The translations under genes were made by a program, and so were the position numbers. From contig QOCQ01000002.1 in the NCBI GenBank assembly GCA_003574685.1, forward strand, positions 248,001 to 312,000: a stretch of 64,000 nt of DNA, given 5' to 3'. The notes beneath the pieces were generated by a model. The model searched no databases, was not told where the DNA came from, and saw only the letters and a list, made by a program, of their open reading frames with translations. Below are positions 54,211 to 61,249 of this stretch, piece after piece (within the stretch, counting starts at the first letter, position 1; every line of letters begins with the position of its first letter). This DNA comes from Rhodospirillaceae bacterium SYSU D60007. Lineage in GTDB: Bacteria > Pseudomonadota > Alphaproteobacteria > Reyranellales > Reyranellaceae.

Positions 54211-55393
54211 ATGGCGAGAGCGTCCGGCGAATTCTCTCCGCTCACGGTCGCCGACTATGCCGCTTGCGCGGCGGAAACTGACCAGCGCCGCGATGGAGGG
54301 TCGCTGACTTTCCCGCTGCTTGGCCTATTCGGTGAGACGGGCAGTCTACTCAGCGAGGTCAAGAAAAAGCAGCGCGATCGTGCATCCTATCTCGGCTATG
54401 CCAGCGCGGTCGTCGAAGAGCTTGGTGATGTCCTGTGGTATTTGTCCACTGTCGCCGCACGCGGCGGGATTGCGCTGACCGACATCTTCGCCGAGGCGAC
54501 GCCGGGACCGCACGCCCAGGCTCGCAGCAAGGGCGAGACGCTGTCCTTCGCTGCGGTGCAGCCCGCGATCATGACCCACGCCACAGAGCCCACGGGCGCC
54601 TTTGAGCGCACGCTCCTCAAACTCGCAGGAGATGTCGGTCTTCGTTATAGACCAGGAAGCAGGACGACTTATCGACAGCCCATCGGCCCTGCTCGCCCGC
54701 TTGAGCGCAATCACCCGCACTCTCATCCAAGCTGCCAACGAAGCCGGCGTCACGCTCGAGGCAGCCGCCGTCAAGAACCTCGCCAAGACAACCGACCGCT
54801 GGCCCCGCGAGCGTATCTATCCTGCGCCGCTCGACGCCGACGCCGAGCCTGAAGAGCAGTTGCCGCGCGATCTGACGATTGAAATCTTCGAACGGGAGGT
54901 ACGCGGGCAAACCTATGTCTTCCAGCGCTGCAACGGCATCAATATCGGTGACCGTCTCACCGATAATGCGATGACCGCCGACGATTATCGCATTCATGAC
55001 GTGTTCCATTACGCCCATGTCGCCGTGCTGAGTTGGTCGCCGGTGATCCGCGCGCTGTTTCGCCTCAGGCGCAAATCAGATCCGAAAATCGACGATGCCC
55101 AGGATGGTGCCCGCGCGGCACTGATCGAGGAAGGCATCACGACCTGGATTTTTGGTCAGGCTGTGGAACTCGATCTCTTCGCCAACATGAAGCGCGGTGA
55201 TCTGCCGTTCGATCTCCTCAAGCACGTCCGCCAGTTCGTCGCAGGTTATGAAGCGGAACGTTGTCCGCTTTGGCTCTGGGAAGAAGCCATCCTGCAGGGC
55301 TATACAGCCTTCCGCTTCCTGCGTGAGCGCCGACGAGGCCGTGTCCGCATCGACATGGACAACCGTCAGCTTTCCATCGAGGCTCTGCCGTGA
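54211..55393 (+). pseudogene. MazG-like nucleoside triphosphate pyrophosphohydrolase with C-terminal domain, frameshifted
   Basis: The N-terminal frame (from ATG 54211, MARASGEFSPLTVADYAACA) has the MazG metal motif in GLFGETGSLLSEVKKK and VEELGDVLWYL. It runs to LLKLAGDVG at about 54639. The sense then continues in the next frame with VFVIDQEAGRLIDSPS and through EREVRGQTYVFQRCNGINIG, DYRIHDVFHYAHVAVL and ALIEEGITTWIFGQA to 55393. One extra base near 54637-54643 explains it. The C-terminal domain, with its HD...H and EE residues, is the sort that accompanies some MazG-like proteins in defence settings. The 3' end overlaps the glycosylase start. Mutation or sequence error cannot be told apart. 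Confidence 0.8.
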
Positions 55394-56091
55394 AAACACC
55401 TCGATCATTCGCGACCGCGCTTGCTAACACTTCCCTGCCCTCGGTGTTTAATCCTTATCGCGATTGCTGTCCGATCCACGATCGCGCCGACTCGCCTCGT
55501 GTACGCAAGCAAAACCTCACACGGTGCCTCGAAGCTGTGCTCGATGCGCGCGTCGACACGATTTGGATTGCGCGCGATCTCGGTTACCGCGGCGGCCGCA
55601 GGACAGGCATCCCTCTGACCGACGAAGTGCATCTCCCGTCAGCCAGCATGCTGCTTGGCGGCATCACACTCGATCGGGCAACGCGCGGCCCGATCGTTGC
55701 CGAACGCACCGCGGCGATCGTATGGAACGTGCTGGCGCGCATCGGTGCGCCGGTGTTCTTGTGGAATGTATTTCCATTACATCCCTATGAAGCTGGCAAT
55801 CCGATGTCGAACCGCTGCCATAGTCGAGCCGAGCGCGATGCGACTTGGCCGCTGCTGATGGCGCTGATCGCCATGATCGCCCCGCGCCGCATCGTTGCTA
55901 TTGGCCGCGATGCGAGTCTTGCGCTTGCAGAAATTGATGTTCCGGTGACGACGGTCCGGCATCCGAGCTATGGCGGGCAAGCGGAGTTCGTCGCTGGCCT
56001 GCACGCGCTCTATGGTCTCGATGGACCTTCCCAGAAACGTGAGACGCTCGAATTGCCGTTCGCTCAGGCAGCAAGCGGCGCCGTCGCCTGA
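55390..56091 (+). CDS. Uracil-DNA glycosylase-like protein
   Basis: A 233-residue protein starting with GTG inside the last codons of the MazG-like gene (GTGA overlap). It resembles a UDG-superfamily clade: N-terminal NPYRDCCP, motif region IARDLGYRGGRRTGIPLTDE (60-79), WNVFPLHPYEAGNPMSNR (125-142) and the C-terminal HPSYGG (191-196). The first motif has ARDLGYRG where classical members have GEAPG-like residues, so uracil excision needs checking. It converges on, and overlaps by 28 bases, the thymidylate-synthase-like gene. Confidence 0.8.
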   Translation: MKTPRSFATALANTSLPSVFNPYRDCCPIHDRADSPRVRKQNLTRCLEAVLDARVDTIWIARDLGYRGGRRTGIPLTDEVHLPSASMLLGGITLDRATRGPIVAERTAAIVWNVLARIGAPVFLWNVFPLHPYEAGNPMSNRCHSRAERDATWPLLMALIAMIAPRRIVAIGRDASLALAEIDVPVTTVRHPSYGGQAEFVAGLHALYGLDGPSQKRETLELPFAQAASGAVA

Positions 56092-56834
56092 TCGAACTGT
56101 GCGAGCATCGCCGCAATTTCGCCGCGGCGAGCACGATTTGGTAGATCGATCTCGGCGTGCGTTGAGAGCACCGTGAGCGCGCCAACCTGCAAGCCGGCTT
56201 CGTGGGCTACGAAGGCCATTAGCCGCCCAAGCCCGATCAGGTTGCCGAGCAGCTTCTCAACGTAGAAGTGGTTCCGGTAGAGCGCCGTAAGCGTCAGGGT
56301 ACGCACGGCACCGGGTGTAATCTTGAAGCTCATGAAACTGAGGCACTGCCCGCCATATGGTGAATTGTCGACGTCGCGGACTGGATCGAACAGCGAGAGT
56401 TCGAATTTATTGAGCGCCCGCACCTGATCGCTGCGCATACGCTCCACGATATCCCAGAGCTGGTTTGGAGGTTCACCCACGGGCACGGGGAAGTCGATCA
56501 TGCGTTCGAAATAGTAGCCCGACCAGCGCTCGCCCCGCCGAACCTTCGGCAGCACCTTCGTGGTGAACACATCAAAGAACTCTGGCGCACCATGGCGATA
56601 ATAGAGCGCTGCGGGAAAAATCGTATTGGCGACCGTCTCGATCGACTTGTCGCGCGCCACCAAGAAATCATCCACGACTGCGACGCCAGGATGCGCGCGC
56701 GTTGCATTGATCGTCGGATCTGCCACGTCGATTACCACGTTATAGGCTTCGTGACCGGGTGCGCCGTCGACCAGGCGGACCGCCTCGCGCCACGCGGTCG
56801 CGCAGTCAGGCTGCGACGGAACAGGCAGATACAT
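56064..56834 (-). CDS. Divergent thymidylate-synthase-like protein
   Basis: A 256-residue protein with the C-terminal TS core: GGQCLSFMSFKI (catalytic-type Cys at 164), ALYRNHFYVEKLLGNLIGL (Arg 187, Asn 198) and LSTHAEID (His 226). In ThyA these correspond to PCH, RSCD...LPFN and THLY; here Cys, Arg, Asn and His stay but the Asp of RSCD and the Tyr of HLY are changed. It may methylate or hydroxymethylate a dUMP/dCMP-like substrate, or bind one. The ATG at 56834 has GGAG at good distance; 56840 is possible. It overlaps the peptidase gene by about 29 bases. Confidence 0.75.
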   Translation of the reverse strand: MYLPVPSQPDCATAWREAVRLVDGAPGHEAYNVVIDVADPTINATRAHPGVAVVDDFLVARDKSIETVANTIFPAALYYRHGAPEFFDVFTTKVLPKVRRGERWSGYYFERMIDFPVPVGEPPNQLWDIVERMRSDQVRALNKFELSLFDPVRDVDNSPYGGQCLSFMSFKITPGAVRTLTLTALYRNHFYVEKLLGNLIGLGRLMAFVAHEAGLQVGALTVLSTHAEIDLPNRARRGEIAAMLAQFDQATAPLAA

Positions 56835-57492
56835 CGACATTCTCCGTCAATATCGCGGCGGCGAAGAGACGAGGCGCGAGGAAGGTTTCCGTAAGCCAGC
56901 CATAGCCAGCGGCGCCCCATCTGGGACCCCAGCTGTTGCGCACAAGGATTGCGAGCTCACCATCGACTGTCCCGTACGCGACTGCAACGACAGCATGGCG
57001 GCGCGCGGGATCAGGCCCCTCACCCGCAGCCGGATGAATCACGGCTTCGGCCGATGGTGCATAGAAGGCGCGGGACAGCATCAGGAGGAGGACCGAAGGA
57101 CGATCGCCCTCGAGTTCCTGGATGATCTTGTCGAGCGATGGCTTGCGCGTTTCGCCGGCGCGCCTGAACAGCGGTCCGACATCGTCGGGCGGCATCCAGG
57201 ATGTAGCATCGCTCGGCGTCGCGGTTAGATACGGCCACCCTGCTTCCTCGGGTTGCCCGTCCTCTTGCAGTGCTTCGAGGATCGCAGAAAGCAATGCACC
57301 CTTGCTGGGCGGCCGGCCCGCACGCCGCTGCGCGTGATAGAATGCGAATTCACACGACAACGGCGCCCATCCCGGCCGGAGCGCTGCATGCACATCGCTT
57401 CCAGCAAAGGCGAGGCAAGTCGGCCGCGGCCCCTGGTTGCGCGCCTCGCCGAACAGCGGCCGCAAATCCTTCAACACGACAATCTCGGTCAT
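56806..57492 (-). CDS. Papain-like (C1 family) cysteine peptidase, cytosolic
   Basis: A 228-residue peptidase with all four papain-fold active-site residues: Gln 20 and Cys 26 in RNQGPRPTCLAFA, His 166 in RRHAVVAVAYG and Asn 186 in RNSWGPRWG. There is no signal peptide and no propeptide, so it would be active in the cytosol unless inhibited. Its ATG overlaps the stop of the ImmA-chagasin fusion gene by four bases, so inhibitor and peptidase are made together. Substrate unknown. Confidence 0.87.
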   Translation of the reverse strand: MTEIVVLKDLRPLFGEARNQGPRPTCLAFAGSDVHAALRPGWAPLSCEFAFYHAQRRAGRPPSKGALLSAILEALQEDGQPEEAGWPYLTATPSDATSWMPPDDVGPLFRRAGETRKPSLDKIIQELEGDRPSVLLLMLSRAFYAPSAEAVIHPAAGEGPDPARRHAVVAVAYGTVDGELAILVRNSWGPRWGAAGYGWLTETFLAPRLFAAAILTENVDVSACSVAA

Positions 57493-58502
57493 GCGGCTTC
57501 AAGCAGCCTTCGCCGCTCGGCGCGCGACAGTCCTTCCTCTTCAGGCCCGGTCAGGTCGAAGTCGAGTTTGAGCCGCGACAGCGGAGGCTCTGGATCCCAG
57601 GGCCGCCGTTCCTCAATCTCCAGGGAGCCGCGGTGTGTCTCCTCGGGCGCTGCAGTTACGCGCCGGACGACCGGCCCTCCCACACCTTCGCCGTCGATCG
57701 CTTCGAGTTCGTCACGGACGATTGCAAATCCGCTCGCCTTGAGCTGATCGATGTCCCACAGATAGCCACCGCCACTATGCTCCTCAAGCCGCAACACGAA
57801 CAGATCATTGCGGCTGCCATCGATGCGTGTTCCAGCGTCGCGTTCGGTCAGGAGCCAGACATCACCGCGATAGTCCTGCGGCCTATAAGCCTCGAGCAGG
57901 TTGACCTTCAGCTCGCGCGGCTGTGTTTGAAGCAATTCGCGGGCGAGCGCGGCCTGGATCAAACGATGGCGGACGAGGCTCCAGCACGTCGCCTCATAGC
58001 TTGCGCCGATCCGAAGCGCGAGTTGGTAGACCCGGCTCGGATGCCGGAAGTCCTGCACGTTCCAGCATTGGCGGGCGGCATGCCACTGAATCAACCAGCG
58101 CGGCATCATGAAGCCGACTGCAAATGCGTCGGCTTCAACTTCCTGAAAATCCTCCGCAGGTCCGCCCGTCAGCGGCATGCGGCTAAGAATGCTTTCATCG
58201 TCCAGGCTCGGCTGATGCTTCATCTCGAAATGGCCGAGCTCGTGCGCGGCAGTCCACCGTTGGATGCTCATGGGCCGGCGCGTCGTTATCAGGACACCTG
58301 GGGCTGGGTCGCTGAGATAGGCACCAAGCAACCCTTGGAGTGGGCGAAGCAGAAGAGGCAGGTCGATAGCCTGGATGGCTCCGAATACATCGACATTGCC
58401 ACCCCTGGCTTCGACGAGCTGACGCAAGCCGAGGCGCTGATGGAGCCGAGCGGCCGCCATCGTCCCTGCTCGCACCGCGCCCGCGTAGTCCGCCGCTACC
58501 AT
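57489..58502 (-). CDS. ImmA/IrrE metallopeptidase fused to a chagasin-like cysteine-protease inhibitor domain
   Basis: A 337-residue two-domain protein. Residues 1-190 are an ImmA/IrrE-type zinc peptidase with HELGH (87-91) and the downstream acidic segment EVEADAFAVGFMMP (121-134). Residues about 212-318 follow the chagasin (inhibitor family I42) pattern: a Gly-rich turn before Trp, HSGGGYLW (242-249, NPTTGxxW in chagasin), GVGG (273-276, GxGG) and RPW (300-302). Chagasin inhibits papain-type peptidases, and one is encoded directly downstream with a four-base overlap. XRE lies 5 bases upstream. ImmA enzymes usually cleave a partner repressor. Confidence 0.85.
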   Translation of the reverse strand: MVAADYAGAVRAGTMAAARLHQRLGLRQLVEARGGNVDVFGAIQAIDLPLLLRPLQGLLGAYLSDPAPGVLITTRRPMSIQRWTAAHELGHFEMKHQPSLDDESILSRMPLTGGPAEDFQEVEADAFAVGFMMPRWLIQWHAARQCWNVQDFRHPSRVYQLALRIGASYEATCWSLVRHRLIQAALARELLQTQPRELKVNLLEAYRPQDYRGDVWLLTERDAGTRIDGSRNDLFVLRLEEHSGGGYLWDIDQLKASGFAIVRDELEAIDGEGVGGPVVRRVTAAPEETHRGSLEIEERRPWDPEPPLSRLKLDFDLTGPEEEGLSRAERRRLLEAA

Positions 58503-58507
58503 GAGGA

Positions 58508-58882
58508 CTAGCTCTGCCCGGCACGCGCCCGCGTGCGCAGGTATTCCGCGAAGCGGCTGAGCTCATCGCGATCCTGTTCCGACAGGTCCGCTGCACGACG
58601 GGCAAGATGCGCGACATCAACAGGCAGATTCGCGGACGCTTCGTCTTCACCGGTGAAGAATGCGACCGACTGCCGATAGAGTTTCGCAAGACGCGTCAGC
58701 TCGATGGCTTCGACGCGCCGCTGACCGTTTTCGATATCGGTAAGCGCAGTTCGCGGGATCTTGAGGTAGGTCGCGACCTCCTCTTGCTTGAGGCCCAGAT
58801 ACTTGCGCGCCTCGCGCAACCGGTCACCCAGCCGCCGGCGTTCCTCGTCATCGCCGTCTTGCCGAAATGCCACCTCGGTCAT
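58508..58882 (-). CDS. XRE-family transcriptional regulator
   Basis: A 124-residue protein with an N-terminal helix-turn-helix (about residues 15-75): RLREARKYLGLKQEEVATYL, IPRTALTDIENGQRRV and VEAIELTRLAKLY. The C-terminal part is charged and helical and may form the dimer or be the ImmA cleavage site. It overlaps the ACP-like gene by four bases and precedes the metallopeptidase by 5, so it is a typical ImmR-ImmA-like pair. Two GTCT/AGAC palindromes in the operon promoter are likely operators. Confidence 0.88.
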   Translation of the reverse strand: MTEVAFRQDGDDEERRRLGDRLREARKYLGLKQEEVATYLKIPRTALTDIENGQRRVEAIELTRLAKLYRQSVAFFTGEDEASANLPVDVAHLARRAADLSEQDRDELSRFAEYLRTRARAGQS

Positions 58883-59229
58883 GGCTTGCCTCCTTTACGC
58901 TTCTTCCACAGCGCTTCGATCCGGGGCAGCAGTTGGTCGAGCGCGTTGTCCACCGATCGGTAGCCGCCGGTGCGTACGACGCTTTCTGGTAGCTCGAAGC
59001 CAACAATCGGTTCAGCAACACACAGGATCGAAACGACAACCAACGAATCCACCTGAAATGGTGCCTTCGCTATATCGACGTCTGACGTCGGCAACATGAT
59101 CCCTTTGATTGAGGCTTCGTCCCTCACTGCTTGGATGAGTTCGGCCCGCAAGCTCGTCTCGACTGCTGATGCAGGAAACGGTGCCAAAACCGAGCTAGAG
59201 GACGGAGGAGACAAGGTGCCGACGGTCAT
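58879..59229 (-). CDS. Acyl-carrier-protein-like small protein
   Basis: A 116-residue protein starting MTVGTLSPPSSSSVLAPFPA. Residues 57-95 resemble an acyl/peptidyl carrier domain: PFQVDSLVVVSILCVAEPIV with serine 62 in the DSL motif that takes phosphopantetheine, and GFELPESVVRTGGYRSVDNA following. The rest of the expected four-helix bundle is weakly conserved. The frame extends to 59328; the ATG at 59229 follows the inferred promoter, whereas 59250 would be leaderless. First gene of the five-gene minus-strand operon. The tethered group and partner are unknown. Confidence 0.65.
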   Translation of the reverse strand: MTVGTLSPPSSSSVLAPFPASAVETSLRAELIQAVRDEASIKGIMLPTSDVDIAKAPFQVDSLVVVSILCVAEPIVGFELPESVVRTGGYRSVDNALDQLLPRIEALWKKRKGGKP

Positions 59230-59234
59230 GCATG

Positions 59235-59285
59235 TGTCTTTCGAAGACATAACGGTAATATAGAGTCTGATATTCAGACATTCAA
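59235..59285 (-). promoter_or_regulatory. Promoter with two GTCT/AGAC palindromes
   Basis: On the minus strand TTGAAT (59285-59280) and TATATT (59262-59257) are separated by 17 bases, a canonical -35/-10 pair. The spacer contains the perfect palindrome GTCTGA-TAT-TCAGAC (59265-59279). A second palindrome TGTCTT-TCG-AAGACA (59235-59249) lies just downstream over the start region. Both share GTCT/AGAC half-sites, so they are good candidate operators for the XRE repressor. Confidence 0.72.
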
Positions 59286-59524
59286 CGGCAATCCGTAGCG
59301 ATGCACAGGTTTTGCTCTTTAACGTCACCTTGGCCTATCAGCTCGCAGCATCGGTGTCAGTGATCTAAACCTATGAGCTAAGTCATTGAGATTATTGGTG
59401 CAGCAGACGACGGCCAAACAAAACTCCAGCAACTCATTGAGCTTGCTGGTTCTTGACCGATTCGGCTTCGGGGCTCGCTGCCGCGCGCGGGACGGCTGCA
59501 GGCCGTGTCCGACCGGTGGCCGGC
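59286..59524. other. Intergenic gap between island operon and vapC
   Basis: About 240 bases without a credible gene. AT-rich to about 59440, then GC-rich. No integrase, tRNA or clear direct repeat is visible that would mark an island boundary. Confidence 0.4.
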
Positions 59525-59950
59525 TTATTTGCGCGGGGCGCCGACGACGCGCAGGCCGTGAGCCTCGGCGGCAATGGCAAGCGCGCTGCCATGCGTGGCC
59601 ATCGTCAGGGCCTCGCCTGTCATCTCTTTCCAGAGGAGGGCCGTCGCCAGGTGAATGGCATCGAGTGTTCCGAGCTCGGTGGGCATCGGCTGGGCGGCAC
59701 GGTCCAGCACAGTGGAGTCGATCTCGACGATCTCCAGTGACGCGATCAACTCGAGGAGCTTGGCGCGCCGTCCTGCCATTTCTGTGTCGGGGAGTTTCGT
59801 CAGCAGGCGCAGCCGATCCAGTGTGCGCAGACACTCGGTGGTGGCGAGAGCACTCGACACCCCGCGATCGATTTCGGACCACTCTGCCAGCGAATCCGGC
59901 TGGCCCAGCGCTAGCCGGAGCAACACCGATGCATCGACGTAGGCGATCAA
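59525..59950 (-). CDS. vapC: VapC-family PIN-domain toxin
   Basis: A 141-residue PIN ribonuclease. Acidic residues are placed as in VapC: Asp 5 in MIAYVDASVLLRLA, Glu in ATTECLRTL (about 39), and Asp in TLDAIHLATAL (about 96). VapC toxins cleave tRNA or rRNA. It overlaps its antitoxin gene by four bases (59947-59950) and is translated after it. Stop at 59525. Confidence 0.9.
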   Translation of the reverse strand: MIAYVDASVLLRLALGQPDSLAEWSEIDRGVSSALATTECLRTLDRLRLLTKLPDTEMAGRRAKLLELIASLEIVEIDSTVLDRAAQPMPTELGTLDAIHLATALLWKEMTGEALTMATHGSALAIAAEAHGLRVVGAPRK

Positions 59951-60207
59951 CGATGCCCCTGGCGTTCTTCGAGCAGGAGAGTGACGACGTCGAGTTTCAG
60001 CCTCGCCGGCTTCGGCAACCGTACGCGATTGGGCGGCGGGGCACCCGGCGCAGGCTTGCGGACGGAGAGCGCCCGCCGCTCGCGAATCGGCACGAGCTGC
60101 GCGACGGGCGTCTCCCGATCCAGCACCGCAATCGTCTCGCCACGGCGGACCGCCCGCAGGTATTCGCTCAGCCTGGCCTTCAGATCGGCGATTCGCACTT
60201 GCCTCAT
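59947..60207 (-). CDS. Phd/YefM-type antitoxin
   Basis: An 86-residue antitoxin with the Phd core MRQVRIADLKARLSEYLRAV and RRGETIAVLDRETPVAQLVP; the basic, proline-rich C-terminus (about residues 55-86) would bind and neutralise the VapC partner. The start at 60207 is chosen because it matches the family; a frame to 60426 runs into repeats. A palindrome lies 11 bases upstream as probable operator. First gene of the toxin-antitoxin operon. Confidence 0.9.
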   Translation of the reverse strand: MRQVRIADLKARLSEYLRAVRRGETIAVLDRETPVAQLVPIRERRALSVRKPAPGAPPPNRVRLPKPARLKLDVVTLLLEERQGHR

Positions 60208-60217
60208 GACCACAGTA

Positions 60218-60233
60218 TGACCAGAAATGGTCA
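60218..60233. promoter_or_regulatory. TGACCA-N4-TGGTCA operator candidate
   Basis: TGACCA (60218-60223) and TGGTCA (60228-60233) form an inverted repeat separated by GAAA, with a further TGACCA half-site at 60207-60212. Toxin-antitoxin pairs are usually autoregulated at such sites. Confidence 0.55.
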
Positions 60234-60273
60234 CGCGGGCAAGCCAGGAGGCGGCCGCCGCAGGTTCAGTTGG

Positions 60274-60413
60274 ACCTTCCCCCGGAGGGGGAAGGTGGCG
60301 CGCCAGCGCCGGAAGGGGGATGCCGCAACAAGCACGGTGCCAAAGGCGAGACACCGAACGCGTTGCACCATCCCCCTTCCGCCCTTCGGGCACCTTCCCC
60401 CTCCGGGGGAAGG
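60274..60413. repeat. Composite inverted repeat with two CCTTCCCCC hairpins
   Basis: Two hairpins (60275-60295, arms CCTTCCCCC/GGGGGAAGG, and 60393-60413 with the same arms) face each other; the segments between (GGAAGGGGGATG and CATCCCCCTTCC) are complementary as well, so the whole 140-base unit can fold on itself. Related copies are at 1178, 29932 and 53038. Confidence 0.8.
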
Positions 60414-60422
60414 ATAGGCGGT

Positions 60423-61238
60423 TCACCCCAGCGTGTGGTCCAGGAAGAGCATGGTGCCGAAGCCGGCGAAGAGGGCGATGGTGGCGCTGATGGTGCCCTT
60501 CGCCTCGGACCGGTGCGTCTCGGGAATGATCTCGTGGCTGATCACGAACAGCATGGCCCCGGCCGCGAAGGCGAGCGCCCAGGGCAACAGCGTGCTGGAG
60601 AGCGACACCGCGCCGGCGCCCACGATGCCGCCCAGCACCTCGATCAGGCCGGTGGCGGCGGCGACCAGGAAGGCCATGGTCCGGCCGTGGCCCAGCGACA
60701 GCAGCCCGAGCGCGACGGCGAGGCCTTCGGGGATGTTCTGCAGGCCGATGCCCACCACGACGCCGAGCCCCGGAATCTCGTCGGGCAGCCGCACCGGATT
60801 GCCGGCGGCGACGCCGGTTGCCAGCCCCTCGGGGAAATTGTGGATGGCGATGGCGATCACGAACAGCCAGACCCGGCGGATGCGCTGAACCAGCGGTCCT
60901 TCGCGACCGCGGCCGAGATGCTCGTGTGGCGAGAGGCGATGCGTGCCGGCCATCACCAGCCCGCCCGTGGCCAGCGCCAGGATCGCGCCGGTCGCTGCCG
61001 GCACCCGCCCGCCGGTGGCTTCGCCCGCCAGCTCCAGCGCCGGCAGCAGCAGGGAGAAGAAGGTGGCCGCCAGCATCACGCCGGCGGCGAAGCTCAGGAG
61101 CGCGTTGCCCAGCCGCGCTGGCAGGACCCGCAACACGAAGACCGGCGCACCGCCCACCGAGGTGCCGACCAGGCCCGCCAGCACCGAGCCCAGCACGCCG
61201 AGCCAGAAGGGCGGCAGCGCGCTGAGCGTTTCCATCAT
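60423..61238 (-). CDS. ZIP family metal transporter
   Basis: A 271-residue inner-membrane protein of the ZIP (zinc/iron) family with eight hydrophobic segments. The histidine-bearing motif in helix 4, VIAIAIHNFPEGLATGVA (about 147-164), and the matching GIGLQNIPEGLAVALGL (about 188-204) in helix 5 are the metal-binding sites. The histidine-rich loop expected between helices 3 and 4 is short (HEHLGRGREG). It starts MMETLSALPP 11 bases after the stop of the RND gene; weak ribosome binding site. Metal specificity is inferred. Confidence 0.87.
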   Translation of the reverse strand: MMETLSALPPFWLGVLGSVLAGLVGTSVGGAPVFVLRVLPARLGNALLSFAAGVMLAATFFSLLLPALELAGEATGGRVPAATGAILALATGGLVMAGTHRLSPHEHLGRGREGPLVQRIRRVWLFVIAIAIHNFPEGLATGVAAGNPVRLPDEIPGLGVVVGIGLQNIPEGLAVALGLLSLGHGRTMAFLVAAATGLIEVLGGIVGAGAVSLSSTLLPWALAFAAGAMLFVISHEIIPETHRSEAKGTISATIALFAGFGTMLFLDHTLG

Positions 61239-61249
61239 GCGGCGCGCGG

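Noticed and set aside
53799-54245. 148-residue minus-strand frame before the MazG-like gene
   Set aside because: No ribosome site, no recognised motif, and overlaps the MazG-like start; probably decayed DNA.
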